The notes below the pieces were generated by a model. That model saw only the letters and a program-made list of their open reading frames with translations, ran no database searches and was not told the DNA's origin. A DNA stretch of 13,048 nucleotides, taken from AB-629-J13 sp964496365 (GTDB lineage Bacteria; Fidelibacterota; Marinisomatia; Marinisomatales; AB-629-J13). Made by a program: the position numbers and the translations under genes. The stretch is from assembly GCA_964496365.1 (NCBI GenBank), contig CAZBZK010000039.1, forward strand, positions 1-13,048. Direction: 5' to 3'. This document shows, in pieces, positions 6,984 to 13,048 of this stretch. Every line of letters starts with the position of its first letter. Within the stretch, counting starts at the first letter, position 1.

Positions 6984-7871
6984 TTAATTCTGAAATTTAT
7001 AGGAAATTTCAGTTTGGTGTACCAACGGCAATACTGGATGAGTCAATAAAGCATATCCTATGTTGATTCGAGAAAAGGACACAATAAATCCAGCACCTAA
7101 ACGATTTGGATTTGATTGAATACCGGTGATGACTTGGATGGCTGAATTGACCTTAAATTGAACGCTTCCTTTTATTTGAAGGTCCCTTCCAATAATTCTT
7201 TCAAATAAAAAGGATGTTTGGAGACCACTAAAGGGTGTGTAAGACACTCCAGCAGAGAGACGTTTTGGTAGTGATTGTTCAGAGCCTCCCGTACCTATTG
7301 GTGTTGAAATCAGGTTTTTGACCATAGCTCCAACTCTATGTTTGTTACGCAAAACCCCAATGACTCCAAAATCCAATCCCCAAGCTGTGGACATACCCCC
7401 TTGTATCCCATCAGACCCATCTCCAGCTGTTCCTGCACTGGGTCCCAATGTCCACGAAAAATGATTCAAAGTCAGCCCTAACGCCAACTCAGAATTTTTA
7501 TCTTTCTGTAAATGAAACCCGTGAGATATTCCCATTCTTTGTTCTTTTGATAAATCAATTTTTTGGTAGTTCACTTTTGAAAATTCTGTGGAAAGTCCTA
7601 TGACACCAAATCCCGATAGTTTATTTATCCAACCTACATGGGTATATGGAATTCCATATATTTCAGCAGATCCCACGTTTATAATATGATCTGTAACATC
7701 TACCATCGTAGCAGGATTATGATATAAACTGTGAATGCCACCTGTAGCAGAAGTCATGGTTCCAACAGATGCACTCCCAAGTACACCGGTAAATGGATAA
7801 TCACTAACAGTTTGCCCAGTCAGTCCAGACACTATCAATAGAATAAATGCACTACGAATGGATGAACTCAA
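6984..7871 (-). CDS. PorV/PorQ-like outer-membrane beta-barrel protein, 295 residues
   Basis: The product has a signal peptide (MSSSIRSAFILLIVSGLTGQ) and then a glycine/serine-rich plug-like segment with ATGGIHSLYHNPATM, whose NPA motif lies at 52-54 as in PorV/PorQ-type barrels. The remainder is a run of amphipathic strands (for example HRVGAMVKNL and LSAGVSYTPF) ending in EISYKFQN, consistent with a small barrel of about 12-14 strands. Known relatives take part in type IX secretion or in transport; the exact role is not evident. The start is TTG at 7871, which overlaps the TGA of the preceding gene as TTGA, a classic coupled junction. GGTGA seven bases upstream supports this start. It sits directly downstream of two secreted proteins, one with a sorting tail, so a role in their export or surface attachment is plausible. 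Confidence 0.75.
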   Translation of the reverse strand: MSSSIRSAFILLIVSGLTGQTVSDYPFTGVLGSASVGTMTSATGGIHSLYHNPATMVDVTDHIINVGSAEIYGIPYTHVGWINKLSGFGVIGLSTEFSKVNYQKIDLSKEQRMGISHGFHLQKDKNSELALGLTLNHFSWTLGPSAGTAGDGSDGIQGGMSTAWGLDFGVIGVLRNKHRVGAMVKNLISTPIGTGGSEQSLPKRLSAGVSYTPFSGLQTSFLFERIIGRDLQIKGSVQFKVNSAIQVITGIQSNPNRLGAGFIVSFSRINIGYALLTHPVLPLVHQTEISYKFQN

Positions 7872-9310
7872 TTTGTCTTCACCCCCACAACGACGGGTGC
7901 AACATCAGTATAAGATTTACCGGATTGAAATTGATTGGCTTCGATATGCATAAGGTATGTTCCGGGAGACACTATTTGTCCTAAATGATCACGTCCATCC
8001 CAATCCGATTTATCTTCGTTCCGAATTACAGTTCCGGAATTTTCAAAATAACGGTCAACTAAAGTAGTAATAAATCTTCCGCTTAAATCGAAAATCCGTA
8101 CAATCACTCTGGAATCATCCGGAAATGAATAGGAATAATCAAGTCGTTCTCCTAAGGTGGGGATTACCACAAAAGGAGCAGGATTAATGCTAACAGATGT
8201 TCGAACGGTATCCGGACTAAAAATTCCCTGTTTCATGTAAATTTCTGCTTCTAAAATATCCTCTGCAGATGCAACTTCAACTTGCCAATTCCCTCGATAA
8301 TTATCTACAATTCCTCTTGCCTGAATAACATATTCGGCAGGGTCGTAATAATCCACCATATATCCGATGGAAGACAATGCCACATCCCAATTCCAAATAG
8401 TTAAATCCATCCGAAAACCATCTTTATCCTGAATGGTGATGATTTGAGGACCGTTTGAGGATCTTTTATCACCAAATTCAACAATCAATCCCATGAGCGT
8501 CGTTTCGAAACCAATATCTGATTCCGGATCTCCTTGGATAATAGTTTCAATTGAAGTGAGAGTAGTGGGATTATACAGAATTGCCCAGCTTTCTAATAAA
8601 TTTTCACTGGTTTCATCATGACTGGTGAGACCATTTCCACCATATTGGATTTCAAATGCCTCTGAATTTCCCCTTCTTTGATAAATTTTATCACCAAAAA
8701 TCGAGGGCATAACAGCTTGAAAGGACAAGGGGGTGTCAGACTTATATCCTGAAATTTCCGTTTTAGAAACACCGTAAGTTGTATCACCCCAAAGGAAATA
8801 ATCTACATCCTGAACCAATGAATCTCCCGGTTGCCATTTAAACAATATGAGCACTTCAGGATTCTGAAGCATTTCAATTCCTGAGTAATTCGGGATGATT
8901 GAAATGGTTTGCTCACCATCAACTGCATATCTCATATTCCCATACAGGGCATAATCAGGATAATCGTCAAAATAATTATAGTACCGAGTACTATCATGGA
9001 AGCTCAATATAAATTGTTCACCTGCTTGAATGGTGTCGTCGGGAAATCTTGCAATGAAATCATTGATTGAATGACTCCAATAATTTCTCCCTAAAGGTAA
9101 ATTATAATAATATGAACTGTCTGCAGGCTTGGTAGCATCAGTAATGTAATAATCACCAATGAAGATATCAAAACCCGTAGGGTTTTTTATTTCTACATAC
9201 TCTGCATCCGTTACTCCCGTATTGATTCGATAGAAAATCAAATGATCCGGAGTCTGGGTGAACCCAACAGTAATTAAACAGAAATAGATATAGAATTTTC
9301 TATAAATCAC
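7868..9310 (-). CDS. Secreted lamin-tail-domain protein with OB-like region and FlgD-like Ig tail
   Basis: The product is 480 residues. A signal peptide (MIYRKFYIYFCLITVGFTQ) is followed by a lamin-tail-like domain at about 21-178, recognisable by AEYVEIKNPTGFDIFIGDYY, GEQFILSF and DVDYFLWGDT. A region at about 268-355 (LMGLIVEFGDK, ITIQDKDGF, YVIQARGIVDNYRGNWQVEV) looks like the OB-fold modules seen beside lamin-tail domains in extracellular nucleases. The C-terminal 90 residues (VRIFDLSGRFITTLVD, WDGRDHLGQIVSPGTYLM) are a FlgD-like Ig domain of the kind used as a surface sorting tail in FCB bacteria. Here the usual NPFNP lead is replaced by NPAPFVVIP. No catalytic motif is visible. The start is GTG 9310; an in-frame TAA lies only seven codons upstream, so no other conventional start is possible. 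The gene lies 52 bases after the giant repeat protein and overlaps the next gene by four bases. Probably a surface-binding or scaffold component. Confidence 0.8.
   Translation of the reverse strand: MIYRKFYIYFCLITVGFTQTPDHLIFYRINTGVTDAEYVEIKNPTGFDIFIGDYYITDATKPADSSYYYNLPLGRNYWSHSINDFIARFPDDTIQAGEQFILSFHDSTRYYNYFDDYPDYALYGNMRYAVDGEQTISIIPNYSGIEMLQNPEVLILFKWQPGDSLVQDVDYFLWGDTTYGVSKTEISGYKSDTPLSFQAVMPSIFGDKIYQRRGNSEAFEIQYGGNGLTSHDETSENLLESWAILYNPTTLTSIETIIQGDPESDIGFETTLMGLIVEFGDKRSSNGPQIITIQDKDGFRMDLTIWNWDVALSSIGYMVDYYDPAEYVIQARGIVDNYRGNWQVEVASAEDILEAEIYMKQGIFSPDTVRTSVSINPAPFVVIPTLGERLDYSYSFPDDSRVIVRIFDLSGRFITTLVDRYFENSGTVIRNEDKSDWDGRDHLGQIVSPGTYLMHIEANQFQSGKSYTDVAPVVVGVKTN
7879..7886 (-). promoter_or_regulatory. 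Ribosome binding site supporting the TTG start at 7871
   Basis: On the minus strand GGGGGTGA ends seven bases before the TTG. GGTGA matches part of the anti-Shine-Dalgarno complement (AGGAGGTGA). It is one of very few SD-like sequences at gene starts in this window and helps decide a non-ATG start. The bases also encode the end of the upstream protein (VVGVK), so the match may be partly accidental. Confidence 0.4.
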
Positions 9311-9321
9311 AAATTGTACTT

Positions 9322-9338
9322 TTTCTGGTTATCAGAAA
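9322..9338. repeat. Small perfect inverted repeat in the 52-base gap
   Basis: TTTCTG-GTTAT-CAGAAA forms a 6-base stem with a 5-base loop in the 9311-9362 gap between the two secreted protein genes. It lacks the GC-rich stem and downstream T-run of an intrinsic terminator on either strand, so I do not call it one. It could be a weak hairpin near the GTG start at 9310 or an operator. Chance is a real possibility at this length. Confidence 0.3.
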
Positions 9339-9362
9339 TATATGTAAAAATCGAAAATGATA

Positions 9363-12300
9363 TTATTTGATGAAAATCATTTTCTTCATTTCAATAAATG
9401 ATTCTGATACAAGTGTGTACAGATAAACACCACTAGACATTTTAATCCCGTTTTCATTCGTACCATCCCATTGAACCGCATGAACTCCGGGTAAAACTTC
9501 ACCTTTTAGTAACTCGTTAACCTTCAACCCGTTTAAATCATAAACGATCAGAGAAACATAAGATGCTTCCGGAATGCCAAACTCAATGGTAGTACTTGGG
9601 TTAAATGGATTAGGAAAATTTTGATCCAACGTGAAAGATTCTGGTACGGTTTCAACTTTACGAAGGATAAATCCCGATCCTTTCCTATTTAACGAAGATT
9701 CACCATCGCCCTTCATTTCAATTTTCATGCCATTTTGATTGATGAGTTCCCATTCTTGATTTGAGCAATCGGGATGAATTGACCAAGAAATTTGAACTTC
9801 GTTATTTGAATCTCTAATTAAGATCTCACCGGTAGAAGTCATCATTTTCCTATGGTCAGCAAAACGAACGTCTGTGAATTTGTGATGTCCATTGTCCCAT
9901 GTTTCTGGGGGTAACGGTGGAAGAGAATAGCGGTTCAATTTATCATCTGAAATTTCTACGCCAAAATATAAGGGCATGCCATTTATGTTAAGGATGGATG
10001 CGTTAGTCAATTCATTATGAATGAATTTAGGAGCTTCTGAACGGTGAGTATTCGTTAAGGTAATTTCACCATCATTATTGGCGTTCAACCAATATCCATA
10101 CCCCGGTTGAAGTTCATCAGTCGGTACATAGGTTTCATTAAATCCATATAAAGTACCCTGAATAATAATTCCATTCGGATCCATTGCATTATTAATATTA
10201 AAACTGGTTGATGGTCCTGAAATGAGATTCCATCCGGATAACAGAGAAACTACTTGAGAATTGATGGGTTGACCTTCAATAACTTGATTCCCATTATTGT
10301 TAAAATACAACCAATATCCTTCACCGGGAATAATTTCAGATGCAGAGTAGTAAGTGTTGTCAAATCCATACATCGTCCCTTCTATACCATCAGCATAAAC
10401 ATCGGTATAAATGTACGAATCAAGAAACATTGAGACCCCCACTAAATTCCAACCGGTGGAATAAGACACAGAAATTTCCGATCCGCCTCCAGTAAAAACA
10501 ATGTCATTTTCGGATCTCGGCAAAATTGAATATTCGCCATACGCATAATTTACAACACCCATTACAGAGCTGATTTCGTCACCGATATTTACAGCAGGCA
10601 GGTCCCCGGGATAGTAATAGTTATCTATTTTACAACTCCCTGTACCATCATTAACAAACCATTCACCGTATTCATTAATGGATTCGACGGTAACATTTGA
10701 GACACTGACAAGCATTCCCTCATATTGTTCAGCACTCAAAGAACATCCTTCGCCAATTTCTTCTGTATTTAACGATAAAGACGTGGTATTATTTCCGGTC
10801 GAACTAGTTGAATAACTTGCTACATTTTTCAATTCCGTAAATCCAAAATATTCATCCACATAAGCAGTAATGGTAAGTTGGTCGCCAACCGCAGGTGAAA
10901 TGGTTTCATCATAAACATAAATTCCACCCCAGGACGCATAGGAATCATCCTGCATGTAAAATAGATGGGAATCCCCTGGTTTTACTGCTGTGACTGTTCC
11001 TAATGTAGTTACAAGTTCATCCTTATAAGGAGAAGGATAACAATCCAGATCGCTACCCTGTTCTGATGTATTTTGAATATCATAAATTGAAATGATGTTA
11101 GGACCACTTCCGTCATCTATATCCTGAATTCCTCGGGGTTGAATTTTATAATCACCATAACTATAATCTAATACACCCACAATACTGGAAAACTGATCCC
11201 CGGATTGTGGTGTTGGTGAAGTTCCCTCAAACATATAGTCGTCTATTTTGCAAACCCCGGTTCCATCATCAACCGTCCACGCTCCATACTGGTCTGGTCC
11301 ATCAATAACAGTCACGTTTGATACCCGAACTAATACACCTTCCCATGGCTCCGCTGATAAAGCACACATACCAATGGGGAAATATCCAGTCTCAACATCA
11401 GTCGGTTCTATGGAATTTCCTGTTGACAAAATTGTATATGTTGAAATATCTGTCAACTCAGTAAATCCATAATATTCAGTGACGTTTGCAGTAACGGTAA
11501 CTTCGTCACCTACGTTTAATGTCTCAAATCCTGCTGGAACGTATGCATAAATTCCGCTCCACATAGAGGAGCTTGGATCCTGAATATAAAAATTAGGATA
11601 AGAAGAAAATGATCGCACTGCAGTTACTACTCCTGAAATGGTAGATTGTTGACCACAACTCGGTGATGGATAACATTCATCCCCTGTTCCACACCCAAGA
11701 CCAGGAGCTTGGTCTGATTGATATTGTAAATCATAAATGGTTTGATCAACAGCCAATATTGAGACGGATACGTTATCAATATTAATGGCTCCCTGATCAT
11801 CAAAAACAGTTAATTGAAACACCATGGTTGTATTCACTTCTGGAGCAGTAAAAGTCACAATGGCTTCTTCGTAGTCGCTAAGTGTAACCGGTTCTCCTGA
11901 AAGCTGTTCCCACAGATATCCCGCAATGGAACCATCTGGATCATAACTCGCTGACCCATCTAAGGTAACCACAACTCCCGGGTCAATCATTTGATCCTCA
12001 CCTGCATCTGCAAAAGGAATTTGGTTTCCTCCTGTTTCAACCAAATCACTTAGAAATCTCGGTAAAAGTTGATATCCCTCAGTATAAGGATCAGAAGAAT
12101 CATATTGACCACCAACCCCCGTAACATCAGAGGGCCAAGATGGCTGTGAAGAACCATCAATGTCCGTATCACTATCAATTCTCATTATTAGAGTTTCAGT
12201 CCCACCATCTACAATGGTTAAATTTTCAGAAAATCCATCCGAGGGCCAATCACCATCTGTAACCGTTACGTTCTGAATAGTGATAAGTTCGCTTTCATAA

Positions 12301-13048
12301 TCCTCCCCATTGGATAACATTTCGGATATGGTAACCACTTGAGCATCCGGAAGTGTACCTGTTCCTAAATCTTGTATATTCGCTTCCGAGGTAACGATGA
12401 CCTCAAATTTCCCGTTGAATTCGTCCGTAATACCGGTAACCTGAACCGTTTGACCTAAGGTTAAAAATGCGTCGAAACCTGGACCAAAAACAACAAGACC
12501 ACCCGTATCATCTTGTATAACGTACTCAGAATTTCCATTTTCTTCTTGAAAATTTGGAGAAATAACCACTCCTTGAACAATGACCCCTGCTCCCGTTCCC
12601 ATCGCTCTTGCATCTGCAATGCTGGTTTCACCCACAATGGTGATAGAGGTACCATCCATCCCTGAATTGCCTTCAGTGTCATAAATTGTTAATTGAAATT
12701 CAAGCACTCCCGATGTTTCCGGTGCAATAAAAGTTGCCACAACATTATCTGCACCATTGAGAGTGACAGGAGTCCCGGATAATTGTTCCCAAATAAAGGC
12801 AATTATATCACCCACAGAGCCAGAGGCATCCAACACAACCACTTCACCAGAAGAAGCTAATTGGTCTTCTCCCGCCTCAGCAATCAGCACCGTTCCACCA
12901 AAATCATGTGCGCCTAAATATTCAAACGTATTTTGTGGATATACTAACCATTCAGAATTTGAACCATTCGTTCCAGCAGAGGAACTCCAATCCGTATTCC
13001 CCTGTGATACATTGGGCATACGAACCAGTGTATGTTCTTTGGTCCCAT
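9363..13048 (-). CDS. Giant secreted multi-domain repeat protein with sorting tail, 5' end outside window
   Basis: The frame is open from the window edge to the TAA at 9363-9365. A Met at 13019 is not the true start, because the frame continues upstream without a stop (GTKEHTLVR precedes it). Counting from that Met (1218 residues): residues 1-42 look like the end of a lamin-tail domain (QGNTDW, NSEWLVYPQNTFEYLGAH); 45-130 and 335-422 are PKD-like (AGEDQ, LDASGS/LDGSAS, WEQLSG); 133-327, 428-634 and 644-840 are three OB-like paired modules with YVIQDDTG-, FYIQD- and FYMQDD-type strands; 848-984 holds two GWNL/GYWL repeats; 1125-1218 is a type IX-like sorting domain (FTLDQNFPNPFNPSTTI, WDGTNENGIKMSSGVY, KKMIFIK end). 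No catalytic motif is seen in the visible part. It is probably displayed on or released from the cell surface as a binding protein. Its upstream part, with the signal peptide, cannot be judged. Confidence 0.85.
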   Translation of the reverse strand, partial: GTKEHTLVRMPNVSQGNTDWSSSAGTNGSNSEWLVYPQNTFEYLGAHDFGGTVLIAEAGEDQLASSGEVVVLDASGSVGDIIAFIWEQLSGTPVTLNGADNVVATFIAPETSGVLEFQLTIYDTEGNSGMDGTSITIVGETSIADARAMGTGAGVIVQGVVISPNFQEENGNSEYVIQDDTGGLVVFGPGFDAFLTLGQTVQVTGITDEFNGKFEVIVTSEANIQDLGTGTLPDAQVVTISEMLSNGEDYESELITIQNVTVTDGDWPSDGFSENLTIVDGGTETLIMRIDSDTDIDGSSQPSWPSDVTGVGGQYDSSDPYTEGYQLLPRFLSDLVETGGNQIPFADAGEDQMIDPGVVVTLDGSASYDPDGSIAGYLWEQLSGEPVTLSDYEEAIVTFTAPEVNTTMVFQLTVFDDQGAINIDNVSVSILAVDQTIYDLQYQSDQAPGLGCGTGDECYPSPSCGQQSTISGVVTAVRSFSSYPNFYIQDPSSSMWSGIYAYVPAGFETLNVGDEVTVTANVTEYYGFTELTDISTYTILSTGNSIEPTDVETGYFPIGMCALSAEPWEGVLVRVSNVTVIDGPDQYGAWTVDDGTGVCKIDDYMFEGTSPTPQSGDQFSSIVGVLDYSYGDYKIQPRGIQDIDDGSGPNIISIYDIQNTSEQGSDLDCYPSPYKDELVTTLGTVTAVKPGDSHLFYMQDDSYASWGGIYVYDETISPAVGDQLTITAYVDEYFGFTELKNVASYSTSSTGNNTTSLSLNTEEIGEGCSLSAEQYEGMLVSVSNVTVESINEYGEWFVNDGTGSCKIDNYYYPGDLPAVNIGDEISSVMGVVNYAYGEYSILPRSENDIVFTGGGSEISVSYSTGWNLVGVSMFLDSYIYTDVYADGIEGTMYGFDNTYYSASEIIPGEGYWLYFNNNGNQVIEGQPINSQVVSLLSGWNLISGPSTSFNINNAMDPNGIIIQGTLYGFNETYVPTDELQPGYGYWLNANNDGEITLTNTHRSEAPKFIHNELTNASILNINGMPLYFGVEISDDKLNRYSLPPLPPETWDNGHHKFTDVRFADHRKMMTSTGEILIRDSNNEVQISWSIHPDCSNQEWELINQNGMKIEMKGDGESSLNRKGSGFILRKVETVPESFTLDQNFPNPFNPSTTIEFGIPEASYVSLIVYDLNGLKVNELLKGEVLPGVHAVQWDGTNENGIKMSSGVYLYTLVSESFIEMKKMIFIK
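10068..10478 (-). repeat. Two ~63-residue GWNL...GYWL repeats
   Basis: The copies are encoded at 10290-10478 (residues 848-910) and 10068-10256 (residues 922-984). Each has SGWNL or TGWNL near the start, GT(M/L)YGF(D/N)(N/E)TY in the middle, a (S/T)(A/D)E(I/L)xPGxGYWL motif and an N-rich turn at the end. Such units are found before sorting tails in secreted proteins of FCB bacteria. Their function is not known to me. Confidence 0.65.
10500..11738 (-). repeat. Tandem duplication of a ~200-residue paired OB-like module with conserved cysteines
   Basis: Copy 1 is encoded at 11118-11738 (residues 428-634) and copy 2 at 10500-11090 (residues 644-840). Shared landmarks in order are IYD(L/I)Q, (E/D)CYPSP, GxVTAV, F(Y)xQD, W(S/G)GIY, VGD(E/Q), EY(Y/F)GFTEL, C(A/S)LSAE, EG(V/M)LV, VSNVTV, DGTG(V/S)CKID(D/N)Y and YxYG(D/E)Y. 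Three cysteines are conserved in both copies (449/660, 552/759, 590/796); copy 1 adds Cys443 and Cys455. Each copy seems to hold two beta-barrel OB-like halves. Confidence 0.7.
11754..12887 (-). repeat. Two PKD-like domains flanking the first OB-like module
   Basis: The copies are encoded at 12630-12887 and 11754-12017. They share A(E/D)AGEDQ, V(V)LD(A/G)S(G/A)S, (F/L)WEQLSG(T/E)PVTL, VxTFxAPE and FQLT(I/V)(Y/F)D in the same order. PKD-like Ig domains in secreted bacterial proteins act as spacers or binding modules. The two copies have diverged in sequence, so the duplication is not recent. Confidence 0.7.

Noticed and set aside
9311..9362. Intrinsic terminator between the two secreted protein genes
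   Set aside because: The inverted repeat has an AT-rich 6-base stem and no T-run following it on the coding strand, so it does not meet the usual criteria.
13017..13019. ATG at 13019 as the true start of the giant secreted protein
   Set aside because: The frame stays open to the window edge, no signal peptide follows this Met, and the sequence around it continues a lamin-tail-like domain.
1..13048. CRISPR arrays, tRNA or rRNA genes, insertion sequences, phage or toxin-antitoxin genes
   Set aside because: No regularly spaced repeats, no tRNA-like or rRNA-like stretches, and no transposase or integrase motifs were seen; almost all of the window is filled by envelope protein genes on one strand.

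Overview
The window looks like a chromosomal stretch from an AT-rich bacterium of the Fibrobacteres-Chlorobi-Bacteroidetes (FCB) superphylum, most likely a Candidatus Marinimicrobia (SAR406) type genome or a close relative. The main evidence is the C-terminal sorting domain with the motif NFPNPFNPSTTI at the end of a large secreted repeat protein. PorV-like outer-membrane barrels, an outer-membrane barrel carrying helix-hairpin-helix repeats, little sign of Shine-Dalgarno sequences and frequent non-ATG starts agree with this. The assignment comes from protein character only.

Every supported gene lies on the minus strand, so the transcription order runs from high to low coordinates. (1) 9363-13048: the 3' part of a very large secreted protein with the tail of a lamin-tail-like domain, two PKD-like domains, three paired OB-like modules, two GWNL/GYWL repeats and a T9SS-type sorting tail. 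(2) 7868-9310: a smaller secreted protein with a lamin-tail domain, an OB-like region and a FlgD-like Ig tail. (3) 6984-7871: a PorV/PorQ-like barrel. (4) 4501-6978: a ComEA-like double helix-hairpin-helix region fused to a large outer-membrane barrel. (5) 3171-4511: a second PorV-like barrel. (6) 1227-3170: a fusion of a 5'-nucleotidase-like domain, which appears catalytically dead, to an endonuclease/exonuclease/phosphatase (EEP) domain that appears intact. (7) 260-1243: a second EEP protein, probably a lipoprotein. After a 106-base gap with a promoter-like sequence comes (8), the first 51 codons of another secreted protein, cut by the window edge at base 1.

Genes 2 to 7 are packed extremely tightly. 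The junctions are a 4-base overlap, a 5-base gap, an 11-base overlap, a directly abutting TAA/TTG junction and a roughly 17-base overlap. They are almost certainly one operon, and gene 1 probably belongs to it across a 52-base gap. Every product carries an export signal where its N-terminus is visible, so the locus is devoted to the cell envelope.

The most interesting reading is that modules known from single-chain extracellular nucleases of the ExeM/NucH type (lamin-tail, OB-fold, EEP) are here spread over separate proteins. They are encoded together with outer-membrane barrels, one of which carries a DNA-binding-type helix-hairpin-helix region. This suggests a surface nucleic-acid or phosphoester capture and degradation system. 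A plainer alternative is a PorV-type export and anchoring unit with its sorting-tail cargo, plus two envelope phosphoesterases. No RNA genes, CRISPR arrays, insertion sequences or plus-strand genes were found.
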